This document shows positions 10,593-19,352 of a stretch of DNA of 64,000 nt, piece by piece (position 1 is the first letter of the stretch; every line of letters starts with the position of its first letter). The DNA is taken from the NCBI RefSeq assembly GCF_036347055.1, contig NZ_CP108882.1:3856501-3920500 (forward strand), given 5' to 3'. This DNA is from Streptomyces sp. NBC_00820. GTDB lineage: Bacteria; Actinomycetota; Actinomycetes; Streptomycetales; Streptomycetaceae. Made by a program: the position numbers and the translations under genes. Under the pieces are notes generated by a model. The model was not told the origin of the DNA and ran no database searches. It saw only the letters and a list, made by a program, of their open reading frames with translations.

Positions 10593-11993
10593 CTAGCGCC
10601 GGCCCAGGCTCCAGCGCGGGCCCTGGGGGCTGTCCTCGATGACCAGCCCGGCCTGTGCGAGCTGGTCGCGGACGGCGTCGGCGGTGGCCCAGTCCTTGCG
10701 GGCGCGGGCGGACTCGCGCTGGTCGAGGACGAAGCGTACGAGGTTGTCGACCACGCCGTGCAGGTCGTCGCCGCCACCGGTCTCCTCGGCCCAGTGGGGG
10801 TCGAGCGGGTCCAGGCCGAGGACGCCGAGCATGGCGCGCACCTCGGCGAGGCGGGCGACGGCGGCTTCCTTGTCGTCGGCGGCGAGCGCGCTGTTGCCCT
10901 GGCGGACGGTGGTGTGCACGATGGCGAGCGCCCCCGGTACGCCCAGGTCGTCGTCCATGGCCTCGGCGAAGGCGGGCGGGACCTCGGCGGCCGGCTCGAC
11001 GACGCGGCCGGCCATCTCCGTCACGCGCTGGACGAAGCCCTCGATCCGCGTGAACGCGGCGTCGGCCTCGTGCAGCGCCTCCTCGCTGTACTCGATCATC
11101 GAGCGGTAGTGCGGGGTGCCGAGGTAGTAGCGCAGGACGATCGGGCGCCACTGCTTGACCATCTCGGAGACCAGGACGCTGTTGCCGAGCGACTTGGACA
11201 TCTTGTCGCCGGCCATGGTGACCCAGGCGTTGTGCACCCAGTACCGGGCGAACTCGTCGCCGTAGGCCTTGGCCTGGGCGATCTCGTTCTCGTGGTGCGG
11301 GAAGATCAGGTCGAGGCCGCCGCCGTGGATGTCGAAGACGGGGCCGAGGTACTTGTGCGCCATGGCCGAGCACTCCAGGTGCCAGCCGGGGCGGCCCGGT
11401 CCCCAGGGGGTGGGCCAGCTCGGCTCGCCGGGCTTGGCCGCCTTCCACATGGCGAAGTCACGCGGGTCCCGCTTGCCGGTCTCGCCGTCGCCGGACGGCT
11501 GGAGCAGGTTGTCCAGCTCCTGCCGGGACAGCTCCAGGTAGCCGGGGAAGGACCGCACGTCGAAGTAGACGTTGCCGTCGGACGCGTAGGCGTGGCCGCG
11601 CTCGATGAGGCCCTGCATCATCTCGATCATCTCGGTGATGTGGCCGGTGGCGCGGGGCTCGTAGGTGGGCGGGAGGCAGCCGAGGGCGGCGTAGCCGTCG
11701 TTGAAGGCGCGCTCGTTCTCGTAGCCGATCGACCACCAGGGGCGGCCCTGCTCGGCCGCCTTGGTGATGATCTTGTCGTCGATGTCGGTGACGTTCCTGA
11801 TGAAGGTCACGTCGTAGCCGCGGTACTCGAACCAGCGGCGCATGATGTCGAAGTTCAGGCCCGAACGAATGTGCCCGATGTGCGGGGCCGCCTGCACGGT
11901 GGCACCACACAGGTAGATCGAGACACAGCCCGGCTTGGCCGGGGTGAAGTCGCGAATCTGCCGGGCGCTGGTGTCGTACAGGCGAATAGTCAC
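10593..11993 (-). CDS. cysS: Cysteinyl-tRNA synthetase
   Basis: Class I aminoacyl-tRNA synthetase of 466 aa, charging tRNA-Cys. HIGH is at residues 38-41 ([10 protein letters not shown]) and KMSKSLGN near 265. The zinc ligands are visible as Cys29, the Cys of WHLECS and the His/Glu of FPHHENE. The C-terminal DALR-type helical domain is complete. GTG 11993 agrees with the family N-terminus ([13 protein letters not shown]). It is the canonical CysRS and not MshC, which lacks the tRNA-binding C-terminus. It stands downstream of ispDF in the same direction, separated from the PPOX gene by 57 nt. Confidence 0.97.
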   Translation of the reverse strand: MTIRLYDTSARQIRDFTPAKPGCVSIYLCGATVQAAPHIGHIRSGLNFDIMRRWFEYRGYDVTFIRNVTDIDDKIITKAAEQGRPWWSIGYENERAFNDGYAALGCLPPTYEPRATGHITEMIEMMQGLIERGHAYASDGNVYFDVRSFPGYLELSRQELDNLLQPSGDGETGKRDPRDFAMWKAAKPGEPSWPTPWGPGRPGWHLECSAMAHKYLGPVFDIHGGGLDLIFPHHENEIAQAKAYGDEFARYWVHNAWVTMAGDKMSKSLGNSVLVSEMVKQWRPIVLRYYLGTPHYRSMIEYSEEALHEADAAFTRIEGFVQRVTEMAGRVVEPAAEVPPAFAEAMDDDLGVPGALAIVHTTVRQGNSALAADDKEAAVARLAEVRAMLGVLGLDPLDPHWAEETGGGDDLHGVVDNLVRFVLDQRESARARKDWATADAVRDQLAQAGLVIEDSPQGPRWSLGRR

Positions 11994-12050
11994 GACACCA
12001 GGGTAGTGGGCGCCGGGGAGTGCCTCACGCCCCTTCCCGGAGAAGGGCTC

Positions 12051-12455
12051 TCACAGCATCCCGACCACCTTGCGCGGCGTGATCCGCACGACCACCCGCT
12101 CGGCGTCGTGCACCGACGCCGGGTTGAACTCGGCGTACTTCTTGCCGGTGTACTTCAGCGAGAGCTCGTCGATCAGCTCCTGGCCGCCGTCGGTGGTCAG
12201 CTCGGCGGCGCCGCGGATCTCGGCGTACTCGTAGGGCATCTCGGGGTTGAGGACGACGACCGTGACCCGGGGGTCGGCGTCCAGGTTCTTCTTCTTGCGG
12301 CGGTCGACCGTCGTGGAGAAGAGGATCTGGTCGCCGTCCCGTTTCACCCACACCGGGGACATCTGCGGGCTGCCGTCGGGCTGGACGGTGCCGACGACGA
12401 TGAAGACCGGGCCGTCGAGCAGGGACTTGACCCGGTCGGACAGGGCGGCGGACAT
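12051..12455 (-). CDS. PPOX-class (F420/FMN-binding) small oxidoreductase
   Basis: 134-aa split beta-barrel flavin/deazaflavin-binding protein. Visible family features are FIVVGTVQPDGSPQMSPVW, the basic stretch DRRKKKNL contacting the cofactor phosphates, and the dimer-interface region AEIRGAAEL. Actinobacterial members of this length bind F420 and reduce small acceptors or biliverdin; the substrate here is not predictable. ATG 12455 is preceded by a strong GAGGAGG. It is encoded in the run ispD-ispF-this gene-cysS with 52- and 57-nt gaps. Confidence 0.85.
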   Translation of the reverse strand: MSAALSDRVKSLLDGPVFIVVGTVQPDGSPQMSPVWVKRDGDQILFSTTVDRRKKKNLDADPRVTVVVLNPEMPYEYAEIRGAAELTTDGGQELIDELSLKYTGKKYAEFNPASVHDAERVVVRITPRKVVGML

Positions 12456-12507
12456 GGGGTACCTCCTCAGGCGTCAGCGCTGACTCTGCGGGTACCCTCG
12501 CACGCCC

Positions 12508-13050
12508 TCAGCCCACCCGCACCACGAGCGCCGTCGCCACGGCCATGAGCCCCTCGTCGCGGCCCGGGAAGCCGAGCCCGTCCGTGGTCGCGCCGGACAC
12601 CGACACCGGGGCGCCGGCCGCCTCGGAGAGGATCTTCTGCGCCTCGTCACGGCGCTTGCCGATCTTGGGACGGGGTCCGACGACCTGTACGGCGACGTTG
12701 CCGACGGCGAATCCGGCCGCGCGGACGATGCGGGCCGCCTCCGTCAGCAGCGTGACGCCGGAGGCGCCGGACCACTCGGGGCGCCCGGTGCCGAAGTGCT
12801 GCCCGAGGTCACCGAGGCCGGCCGCCGAGAAGAGCGCGTTGCAGGCGGCGTGGGCGACGACGTCGGCGTCGGAGTGCCCCGCCAGGCCGGGGCCCTCGCC
12901 CTCCCACTTCAGGCCGGCGCACCACAGCTCGCGGCCCTCCTCGAAGGCGTGGATGTCGGTGCCGATGCCGACCCGGGGAAGGACGGGGAGGGCAGGGACG
13001 GAGGGGACCGCGGGGACGGAGGGGACGGCGGGCGGCTGCTCAGAAGCCAT
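12508..13050 (-). CDS. ispF: 2-C-methyl-D-erythritol 2,4-cyclodiphosphate synthase
   Basis: Fifth enzyme of the MEP isoprenoid pathway: converts CDP-methylerythritol 2-phosphate into MEcPP with release of CMP. 180 aa. Metal ligands are in GTDIHAF (Asp-x-His) and [10 protein letters not shown], with the CMP-binding region [14 protein letters not shown]. The first ~25 residues are a Pro-Ala-Val-Ser repeat extension ([17 protein letters not shown]) that other IspF proteins lack. The start overlaps the ispD stop by 11 nt, so the two are translationally coupled. Confidence 0.95.
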   Translation of the reverse strand: MASEQPPAVPSVPAVPSVPALPVLPRVGIGTDIHAFEEGRELWCAGLKWEGEGPGLAGHSDADVVAHAACNALFSAAGLGDLGQHFGTGRPEWSGASGVTLLTEAARIVRAAGFAVGNVAVQVVGPRPKIGKRRDEAQKILSEAAGAPVSVSGATTDGLGFPGRDEGLMAVATALVVRVG

Positions 13051-13828
13051 CGTTGAGCCTCCTGCGGGTCAGGACCGCCTCGGCGAGGACGAGGTCGAGG
13101 GGGCGGGTGACCTTGAAGGCCTCCTCGTGACCGGGGACGGTGACGACCCTCAGGCCCAGCTGTTCGACCATGCTCGCGTCGTCGGTGACGTTCTCGGTGA
13201 CGGTGGCGTGCGCGCGGACCAGGGTGTCGCGGTCGAAGCCCTGGGGGGTCTGCACGGCGCGCAGCCGGGCCCGCTCGGGCGTGGCCAGGACCGGCTCGGG
13301 CGTGCCCGGGACGGCCGCGGGCTCGACCTCCTTGACGGTGTCGGCGAGCGGGAGCGCGGGCACCACGGCCGGGGCGCCGTCGCGTACGGCCTCGATGACG
13401 GCGTCGACGGTGTCGACCGGAACGAGCGGGCGGGCCGCGTCGTGGACGAGGACGACGTCGTACTCGGGCGGCAGCGCGTCGAGGCCGAGCCGGACCGACT
13501 CCTGGCGGCTGTCCCCGCCGGGGACGACCAGGAAGTCGGTCCTCCCCCAGCTACCGCCGGGGGTATCCCCAGGCAAGGCGTGCGCGTCGAGCAGGGACTT
13601 GACCTCGGCGGCGCCGTCGGGCGGGGCGACGACGATCACCAGGGAGACGTGGCGGGAGGCGGCCAGGGCGCGGACCGCGTGGATCAGCATGGGCGTGCCA
13701 CTCAGGGTGCGCAACGCCTTGGGAGCGCCCGGACCGAGGCGTACGCCCCGGCCGGCGGCCGGGATGACTGCTGCGACACGGCTTTCCGTACGGGCCTCGG
13801 CGGGTGAAGGACGCGAATCGTCAGACAT
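13040..13828 (-). CDS. ispD: 2-C-methyl-D-erythritol 4-phosphate cytidylyltransferase
   Basis: Third MEP-pathway enzyme, makes CDP-methylerythritol from MEP and CTP; 262 aa. The CTP-binding Gly-rich loop is [12 protein letters not shown] and VHDAARPL carries the catalytic region. A roughly ten-residue insertion ([10 protein letters not shown], near residues 85-95) interrupts the usual run before [12 protein letters not shown]; at DNA level it is a small palindromic repeat (13541-13573). It lies in a surface-loop position, so the enzyme is probably active. It sits downstream of carD in the same direction, as is usual in actinobacteria, but with a 386-bp gap, so a separate promoter is likely. 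Confidence 0.95.
   Translation of the reverse strand: MSDDSRPSPAEARTESRVAAVIPAAGRGVRLGPGAPKALRTLSGTPMLIHAVRALAASRHVSLVIVVAPPDGAAEVKSLLDAHALPGDTPGGSWGRTDFLVVPGGDSRQESVRLGLDALPPEYDVVLVHDAARPLVPVDTVDAVIEAVRDGAPAVVPALPLADTVKEVEPAAVPGTPEPVLATPERARLRAVQTPQGFDRDTLVRAHATVTENVTDDASMVEQLGLRVVTVPGHEEAFKVTRPLDLVLAEAVLTRRRLNDGF
13541..13573. repeat. Palindromic mini-repeat inside ispD
   Basis: CTCCCCCAG-loop-CGGGGG followed by TATCCCCAG: two short inverted arms of C5/G5 with a CCCC tail. The same style of element occurs at 27342-27388. Here it is read in frame. Confidence 0.6.
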
Positions 13829-14214
13829 CGGTTCCTGTCAGGTTTGTGTGCTCGGCCTGGGTGGGTATGGCCTGGAGGAGTGCCGGGCGCGACGCCTTGA
13901 CCGGACCCTTTCCGTGACCCTGGTCGAGCCATCCGCCCGGGCCCGGCACCTCAGTATCGGGGGGCTTCCTCCGACATGTTCGGCAGGCGTGGCGGCGGTC
14001 GTCACGGCGCGCCGGAGCCGGCGGGTCGCGACCTGGGACCGCTGCCGGGGTGTACCGGAGGGGATGCCCGAAGGGGTGCGCCCGAGGGGTGCGGGGGCCG
14101 GTGGGTACGAACATGCCGCAGCGCCCGGCGACAGGATCAGTGTCATCGGGCACCGCGGCATTGCACTGTGCTCGGCGTGCTCCACAGCAAGCAGGGGATG
14201 CTGCCTGCGAGGCG
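13829..14214. other. Intergenic region between carD and ispD
   Basis: 386 bp. No ORF with coding bias and no clear terminator. It contains purine-rich GAGGGGTGCG-like repeats (14055-14100) of unknown meaning. It probably holds the ispD promoter. Confidence 0.4.
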
Positions 14215-14697
14215 TCAGGAGGCGAGAACCTCGTCGAGCAGGGCCTCGGCCTTGTCCTCGTTCGTGTTCTCCGCGAGAGCGAGTTCGCTCACCAGAATCT
14301 GGCGAGCCTTGGCGAGCATGCGCTTCTCACCGGCGGAGAGTCCGCGCTCACGCTCACGACGCCACAGGTCACGGACGACTTCCGCGACCTTGATGACATC
14401 GCCGGAGGCGAGCTTCTCCAGGTTTGCCTTATAGCGACGCGACCAGTTCGTGGGCTCCTCGGCATACGGCGCGCGCAGCACCTCGAAGACCCGGTCCAGC
14501 CCGTCCTGACCGACCACATCACGCACGCCGACGAACTCCGCATTGTCCGCTGGCACACGTACCGTCAGGTCGCCCTGGGCGACCTTCAGCACCAAGTAGG
14601 TCTTGTCCACGCCTTTGATCTGGCGAGTTTCGATAGCCTCGATCAGCGCGGCCCCGTGATGGGGATAGACCACGGTGTCGCCAACCTTGAACGTCAT
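14215..14697 (-). CDS. carD: CarD-family RNA polymerase-binding transcription factor
   Basis: 160 aa. The N-terminal Tudor-like RNAP-interaction domain ([13 protein letters not shown] to about residue 55) contacts the beta subunit. A C-terminal helical DNA-binding domain includes [17 protein letters not shown] with the Trp that wedges the -10 upstream edge. CarD/CdnL stabilises open complexes at rRNA and many housekeeping promoters. The length equals that of other actinobacterial CarD proteins. ATG 14697 lies 12 nt after AGGGG. The conserved neighbourhood carD-ispD-ispF supports the call. Confidence 0.95.
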   Translation of the reverse strand: MTFKVGDTVVYPHHGAALIEAIETRQIKGVDKTYLVLKVAQGDLTVRVPADNAEFVGVRDVVGQDGLDRVFEVLRAPYAEEPTNWSRRYKANLEKLASGDVIKVAEVVRDLWRRERERGLSAGEKRMLAKARQILVSELALAENTNEDKAEALLDEVLAS

Positions 14698-15118
14698 GTG
14701 ACAGGTACCCCTTCCGTGGCTATCAAGGGTAACACGGATACGGCGTCTTCTGAATGGCGTTTTCGCAGGTCAGGGCATATCTCGGGGCTTGACAACAGCG
14801 ACACGGACGTGCTGCGAGCGGCCTGCGGAAGCGGGAATTCGCAGGTCGGAGCGGCTCTACGGGCAGGGAGAAACGCGTACGTTACACACTTCGGAGACCG
14901 CTTCCAAGTGGCCGAACGTCCAGATTTGTCCACTTCCAAGTGTACGACTTCCGCTACTCCGTTCGGTGCCCGGAGCCGGGTGCGGGGCGAATCCGGAATT
15001 GATCACAGGGCCCCGGATCAGGAGTGGTTGATGCGACGGATGATGCCCCTGATGATCCTGTGACTGATCAATATCCGAGGTGGCCATGCATTTCCCGCAC
15101 GGAAAATCTGCACCGGGT
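14698..15118. other. Upstream region between carD and the lipoprotein gene, left part
   Basis: No coding sequence with convincing bias. Notable structure: an imperfect inverted repeat, ATTGATCACAGG (14998-15009) against CCTGTGACTGATCAAT (15057-15072), enclosing further GAT/ATC palindromes. It could form a cruciform or an operator; no transcript can be assigned. Confidence 0.4.
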
Positions 15119-15166
15119 GTTACACGGCGTGTTACGTGGCGTGTAACGCGGAGCGTTACGGGGACG
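15119..15166. repeat. Four tandem 12-bp GTTAC repeats
   Basis: GTTACACGGCGT, GTTACGTGGCGT, GTAACGCGGAGC, GTTACGGGGACG, directly adjacent (15119, 15131, 15143, 15155). They lie 242 bp upstream of the lipoprotein start and 422 bp upstream of carD. The regular GTTAC heads look like protein-binding half sites. The 12-bp period and sequence differ from the 11-bp PHO box. Confidence 0.75.
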
Positions 15167-15212
15167 CGGTCGGCGGTTCGGCGGTACCGGAAGCGCGTTA
15201 TGCGAATGGCGG

Positions 15213-15249
15213 ACAAGTGCTCCGGCAAGGTGACTCACGGGTCACTTGT
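15213..15249. repeat. Nested inverted repeats
   Basis: ACAAGTG (15213-15219) pairs with CACTTGT (15243-15249), and inside lies GTGAC-TCACGG-GTCAC (15230-15245), which partly competes with the outer pairing. Possible operator or structured leader. Confidence 0.4.
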
Positions 15250-15355
15250 GGAAGGTGGTGTACCCCCGCCCGGTGGGACGCGCGACGCCAGGGGGAGGGT
15301 CGGGTGCGGCGACGCGGGCGCGGCTCGGTAGCCTAAGCCCGCTGACAGACACTTA

Positions 15356-15382
15356 GGGCGGCTTTATCAAAGGGAGCCGCCC
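15356..15382 (+). promoter_or_regulatory. 5' UTR hairpin before the lipoprotein gene
   Basis: GGGCGGCT (15356-15363) pairs with AGCCGCCC (15375-15382); the A/T-rich loop TTATCAAAGGG is unusual for this genome. It ends 8 nt before the AAGGAG ribosome site (15391-15396). Confidence 0.5.
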
Positions 15383-15407
15383 GTGCGTTCAAGGAGTAGC
15401 CGCCGCC

Positions 15408-16088
15408 GTGAGCAGCAGCCTTCGACGCGGCGCCCTCGCCGCGTCCGCCATCGCCTTCTCGATCGCGTCGCTCGCCGCCTGTGGCGCCGGCAACAACGCC
15501 CAGACCCTGGAGATCAGGCCGGACAACGCGGCGACCAGCGTCGGAACCATCAAGATCCAGAACGCCCTGGTCATCACCCAGCCCGACCTGAAGTCCACGG
15601 GTCCGGCGGCGATCTCCGCGACGCTCTTCAACAGCGGCCCGCACGCCCAGACCCTCCAGGCGGTCACCGTCGCGGGCGCCGGCGAGAAGGCCGAGCTGAA
15701 GCCCGCCAAGGGCAAGAGCCTGACCGTCCCGGCGCACGGCTCCCTGGTCATCGGCGGCAAGGACAACGCCTCCGCGATGCTCGCCAGCGGCCGCACCGCG
15801 GTCAAGGACGGCAACGCCCAGAAGATCACCTTCACCCTCAGCGAGACCGGCCAGGTGAGCCTCGCCGCCTTCGTGGTGCCGGCCACCAGCTACTTCAGCG
15901 AGTGGGGCCCGAGCGAGATCCCGTCCGCCCCGGCCACCACGGCCGCCGCGGCGACCTCCGCTGCCGCGGGCGCCACCGCCACCACCAGCGGCAAGCCGGC
16001 CGCGGACGGCAAGGCCAGCAGCTCCGCGTCGGCCCCCGCCGGCGGCACCCCGAGCGACTCGGCCTCGCAGTCGGCCGCCGGTCACTGA
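15408..16088 (+). CDS. Secreted lipoprotein, DUF461-like
   Basis: 226 aa with a textbook lipoprotein signal: basic start, hydrophobic core and lipobox SLAACGAG near residue 25. The mature part (about 30-165) is a predicted beta-sandwich (IKIQNALVITQPDL, AISATLFNSGPHAQTLQAV) of the kind called DUF461, distantly resembling the PCuAC copper-chaperone fold. I see no Met/His copper motif. The last ~55 residues are Ala/Ser/Thr-rich and disordered. GTG 15408 has AAGGAG 11 nt upstream. It converges on phoP, with a shared terminator between. Confidence 0.8.
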   Translation: MSSSLRRGALAASAIAFSIASLAACGAGNNAQTLEIRPDNAATSVGTIKIQNALVITQPDLKSTGPAAISATLFNSGPHAQTLQAVTVAGAGEKAELKPAKGKSLTVPAHGSLVIGGKDNASAMLASGRTAVKDGNAQKITFTLSETGQVSLAAFVVPATSYFSEWGPSEIPSAPATTAAAATSAAAGATATTSGKPAADGKASSSASAPAGGTPSDSASQSAAGH

Positions 16089-16094
16089 GCGGTC

Positions 16095-16150
16095 GTACGA
16101 CGCCACGAAGGGCGGCACCCCCTCGCCGGGGATGCCGCCCTTCGTCGTAC
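16095..16150. terminator. Bidirectional terminator between lipoprotein gene and phoP
   Basis: 13-bp perfect stem (16105-16117 with 16133-16145), extended by GTACG/CGTAC outside. Convergent genes on both sides. Confidence 0.85.
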
Positions 16151-16164
16151 GGGGCCTCAGCGGC

Positions 16165-16845
16165 CTACGGCTCGAACTTGTAACCCAGACCGCGCACCGT
16201 CACCAGGTAGCGCGGCGCCCCCGGGTCCGGCTCGATCTTCGCCCGCAGGCGCTTGACGTGGACGTCGAGGGTCTTGGTGTCACCGACGTAGTCGGCGCCC
16301 CAGACACGGTCGATGAGCTGCATACGGGTCAGGACGCGGCCCGCGTTGCGCAGGAGCATCTCCAGGAGGTCGAACTCCTTCAGCGGCAGGTCGACCTTCG
16401 CACCGGCGACCGTGACCACGTGACGGTCGACGTCCATACGGACCGGGCCCGCCTCCAGGGCGGCCGGGGTGACCTCCTCCGGCTCGCCGCGGCGGCGCAG
16501 GACGGCCCGGATGCGGGCGACCAGCTCGCGCGAGGAGAACGGCTTGGTGACGTAGTCGTCGGCTCCTATCTCGAGGCCCACGACCTTGTCGATCTCGCTG
16601 TCCTTGGCCGTCACCATGATCACGGGGACGTTGGAGCGGCCGCGCAGCTGACGGCACACCTCCGTGCCGGGCAGCCCCGGCAGCATCAGGTCGAGGAGAA
16701 CGAGGTCGGCGCCGTTGCGCTCGAACTCGTCGAGGCCGTCGGGGCCGGTCGCCGCCACGGCGACCTCGAAGCCCTCCTTGCGGAGCATGTACGACAGGGC
16801 GTCGGAGAAGGACTCCTCGTCCTCGACGACGAGCACTCGGGTCAC
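16165..16845 (-). CDS. phoP: Phosphate response regulator PhoP
   Basis: OmpR-class response regulator, 226 aa. The receiver domain has the acidic pair in VVEDEES, the phosphoacceptor Asp in LVLLDLMLPG (about residue 51), the Thr of VTAKD and the Lys of TKPFSS. The C-terminal winged helix (about 130-226) carries the recognition helix near DTKTLDVHVKRLRAKIE. In Streptomyces PhoP binds 11-bp PHO boxes and controls phosphate scavenging and antibiotic production. GTG 16845 overlaps the phoR stop by 4 nt (GTGA). Order and overlap are the standard phoR-phoP operon, and phoU is divergent upstream. Confidence 0.96.
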   Translation of the reverse strand: MTRVLVVEDEESFSDALSYMLRKEGFEVAVAATGPDGLDEFERNGADLVLLDLMLPGLPGTEVCRQLRGRSNVPVIMVTAKDSEIDKVVGLEIGADDYVTKPFSSRELVARIRAVLRRRGEPEEVTPAALEAGPVRMDVDRHVVTVAGAKVDLPLKEFDLLEMLLRNAGRVLTRMQLIDRVWGADYVGDTKTLDVHVKRLRAKIEPDPGAPRYLVTVRGLGYKFEP

Positions 16846-18089
16846 GGAAGGACCTCCGGGGAGGGGAGCGGTTCGTACGGGGATGGTTCGGCGCCGGCCT
16901 CGTCGTCGAGGTCCGGGTGCTGCTGTGCGCGGTCGCGGGCCCTGCCCGCCTCCGGCAGTCTGAGGGTGAAGGTGGAGCCCTGGCCTTCGGCGCTCCAGAC
17001 CGTGACCTCCCCGCCGTGCGAGGCGGCCACGTGCTTCACGATGGCGAGACCCAGACCGGTGCCCCCGGTGGCCCGCGAGCGGGCCGGGTCGACGCGGTAG
17101 AAGCGCTCGAAGACGCGCTCCTTGTCCTTCTCGGAGATGCCGATGCCCTGGTCCGTGACGGCGAGTTCGATCAGGTCACCGCCCGGCGCGGCCACCCGTC
17201 GGGCGGCTATGCCGACGCGGGTGCGGGCCGGGGAGTAGTTGACGGCGTTCTCGACGAGGTTGCCGAGGGCCGCCGCGAGCTGGCCGCGGTTGCCCCAGAC
17301 GTGCAGGTCGGCGGTGCCGCCCGCGGCCATCGTGATCTGCTTCGTCCCGGCCTGGTGCCGGCAGCGGTCCACTGCCTCGGCGACCAGCTCGTCCACCCGG
17401 ACGGGCTCGGCGTCCTCCAGCGGGTCGTCGTTCTGCACCCGGGAGAGGTCGATCAGCTCCTGGACCAGGTTGGTCAGCCGGGTCGCCTCGATCTGCATCC
17501 GGCCGGCGAAGCGCTCGACCGCCTCGGGATCGTCGGAAGCGTCCATGACAGCCTCGGAGAGCAGCGAGAGCGCGCCGACGGGTGTCTTCAGCTCATGACT
17601 CACGTTCGCCACGAAGTCACGGCGTACGGCCTCGATCCGGCGGGCCTCGGTGAGGTCCTCGACCAGCAGCAGGACCAGGCGGGAGCCGAGCGGGGCCACA
17701 CGCGCGGAGACGGCCAGCGCCTCGCCGCGCCCGGTACCGCGCCGGGGCAGGTCCAGCTCGACCTGGCGTATCTCGCCGTCCCGCCGGGTGTCCCGGGCCA
17801 TCTGGAGCATCGGCTCGACGGAGAGCTTGCCGCCGCGGACCAGCCCGAGGGCGTAGGCGGCGGAGCTGGCCTTCACGACGGCGTCCGCCTCGTCGAGGAC
17901 CACGGCCGAGGAGCGGAGCACCGAGAGCACGGTGTCCACGCCGGGCGGGAGTACGGCATCGGTGTGCAGAGAGGTCCTGGTGGGCCGCTTCTGGTCGCGT
18001 TCGCTCCAGCGGAACGCCAGCATGGCGATGACGCCGGTCAGCACCCCGGCGATCGCTGCAGCTGCGGCGACCGCCGCGTTCACGTCCAT
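16842..18089 (-). CDS. phoR: Phosphate-sensing histidine kinase PhoR
   Basis: 415 aa. One N-terminal TM segment (about residues 5-27, AAAAIAGVLTGVIAMLAF), no extracellular sensor loop, then a PAS-like region and the HisKA/HATPase core. The H-box is FVANVSHELKTPVGAL, the N-box NLVENAVNYSP, the G1 box VTDQGIGISEKD and the G2 box GGTGLGLAIVKH. It autophosphorylates and passes phosphate to PhoP under low phosphate. It is the first gene of the operon; the promoter faces phoU across 233 bp that contain PHO-box-like repeats. The C-terminal ~40 residues are acidic and disordered. Confidence 0.95.
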   Translation of the reverse strand: MDVNAAVAAAAAIAGVLTGVIAMLAFRWSERDQKRPTRTSLHTDAVLPPGVDTVLSVLRSSAVVLDEADAVVKASSAAYALGLVRGGKLSVEPMLQMARDTRRDGEIRQVELDLPRRGTGRGEALAVSARVAPLGSRLVLLLVEDLTEARRIEAVRRDFVANVSHELKTPVGALSLLSEAVMDASDDPEAVERFAGRMQIEATRLTNLVQELIDLSRVQNDDPLEDAEPVRVDELVAEAVDRCRHQAGTKQITMAAGGTADLHVWGNRGQLAAALGNLVENAVNYSPARTRVGIAARRVAAPGGDLIELAVTDQGIGISEKDKERVFERFYRVDPARSRATGGTGLGLAIVKHVAASHGGEVTVWSAEGQGSTFTLRLPEAGRARDRAQQHPDLDDEAGAEPSPYEPLPSPEVLP

Positions 18090-18162
18090 GTCTCCAGGTT
18101 AGGCATGCCGTACGACATGGCCACACCCACGGCGGTACGAGCTCGAACACTCGTCGCCCAGA

Positions 18163-18195
18163 GTTCACCTGGAGGCCAGTGGTGGTTCATTCGGG
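18163..18195 (+). promoter_or_regulatory. PHO-box-like repeats between phoR and phoU
   Basis: GTTCACCTGGA (18163-18173) and GTTCATTCGGG (18185-18195) are both close to the PhoP direct-repeat unit GTTCACCCGNC. They are spaced exactly 22 nt, two 11-bp units apart; the middle unit GGCCAGTGGTG is degenerate. The location matches the known bidirectional phoU/phoRP control region. Confidence 0.75.
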
Positions 18196-18322
18196 ATGGC
18201 CGAAACGGACGCGTACGAGGCAGAACGTGGCAGCGTGGGGTTCGCACCGCTGGTCACACCAGGGGGCGTGTGCGGTCACGGCCCCCGGAACCCCGAAGCA
18301 GACGTACGAGTAGGGAGCCCTG

Positions 18323-19012
18323 ATGCGGGACGCGTACCACGAGGAACTGGACTCGATCGGCGACGGTCTGGTGGAGATGGCCCGGCTGGTCGGGTCGGCG
18401 ATCGGGCGGGCCACGACCGCCATCCTCGACGCCGACCTCAAGCTGGCCGAGAGCGTGATCGAGTCCGACCAGAAGGTCGACGAGCTCCAGCACGACCTGG
18501 AGGCGCGCGCGATAGCGCTGCTGGCCCGGCAGCAGCCGGTCGCGACGGACCTGCGCATCGTCGTCACGTCGCTGCGGATGTCCGCCGACCTGGAGCGCTC
18601 CGGCGACCTGGCCCAGCACGTGGCGAAGCTGACCCGGCTGCGCTTCCCCGCGCGCGCGGTCCCGCAGGACCTGCACGCCACCATCCTGGAGATGGGCCAG
18701 CTCGCGCAGCGCCTGATGGCCAAGGCCGCCGAGGTCATCATCACCAAGGACGTCGACCTCGCCATGCAGCTGGAGCAGGACGACGACGAGATGGACCTCC
18801 TGCACCGCCACCTCTTCCAGCACCTGATCGACGAGCGCTGGAAGCACGGCATCGAGACGGCCGTCGACGTCACGCTGCTCGGCCGCTACTACGAGCGCTA
18901 CGCCGACCACGCGGTCGCCGTCGCCAAGCGCGTCGTCTACCTGGTCACCGGCGAGCACGCGGACGAACTCCAGGCGGACATCCAGCCGGTGACGGGGGTC
19001 GAGGGAGCCTGA
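18323..19012 (+). CDS. phoU: Phosphate signalling/transport regulator PhoU
   Basis: All-helical PhoU of 229 aa, two three-helix PhoU domains (about 1-110 and 115-220) with the metal-binding E/D-x3-D signature regions ADLERSGDLAQHV and YYERYADHAVAV. It modulates PhoR signalling and phosphate transport. ATG 18323 is preceded by AGGGAG. It is divergent from phoRP and expected to be PhoP-dependent through the upstream repeats. After the stop the sequence becomes repetitive until the Cys-rich peptide gene. Confidence 0.95.
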   Translation: MRDAYHEELDSIGDGLVEMARLVGSAIGRATTAILDADLKLAESVIESDQKVDELQHDLEARAIALLARQQPVATDLRIVVTSLRMSADLERSGDLAQHVAKLTRLRFPARAVPQDLHATILEMGQLAQRLMAKAAEVIITKDVDLAMQLEQDDDEMDLLHRHLFQHLIDERWKHGIETAVDVTLLGRYYERYADHAVAVAKRVVYLVTGEHADELQADIQPVTGVEGA

Positions 19013-19069
19013 GGATGCCTGAGGAGGCTTCGGGGGACTTGAGGGACTTGAGGGAGCCCGGGCCGGCGT

Positions 19070-19119
19070 GAGTCCGGGCGGGCCTGAGTCCGGGCGGGCG
19101 TGAGGGAGTCCGGGCGGGC
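19070..19119. repeat. Three copies of a 14-bp GC-rich direct repeat
   Basis: GAGTCCGGGCGGGC at 19070, 19086 and 19106, in a longer run of GAGG/CGGG slippage-type sequence (19013-19130). No gene is evident between phoU and 19353. Confidence 0.65.
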
Positions 19120-19352
19120 GGCGCCTGACCCGGCGGCCCCGGCCGGGGCGCTGCCGGACCGGTGTCCGAGCCCCCGCGCGGGCGCCCCCTGGGCCGTCGC
19201 GCGCCGGCCGAGGGGGCTCGAAAGCCCGCGACCAGAGTGTGCGGGCGCCTCCGTGCGCCGTTGATGCGCCCGGATAAGTGGGCATGAAATGAGCGAGGGC
19301 ACCACGCCCGGCGTCGATGCCCCGTGTCGAGGCCCAGTGTCGAGGAGGACCC

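Noticed and set aside
10507..12000. T-box for cysS
   Set aside because: No T-box sequence or specifier hairpin upstream of GTG 11993; the gap there is only 57 bp.
14720..15166. GlnR boxes (GTAAC-n6-GAAAC)
   Set aside because: GTAAC/GTTAC half sites occur, but spacing (7 nt within a 12-bp period) and partner half sites do not fit.
15080..15331. Small 83-aa gene across the GTTAC array
   Set aside because: Its VTRRVTWRVTRSV repeat is only the 12-bp DNA array translated; start context and codon bias are weak.
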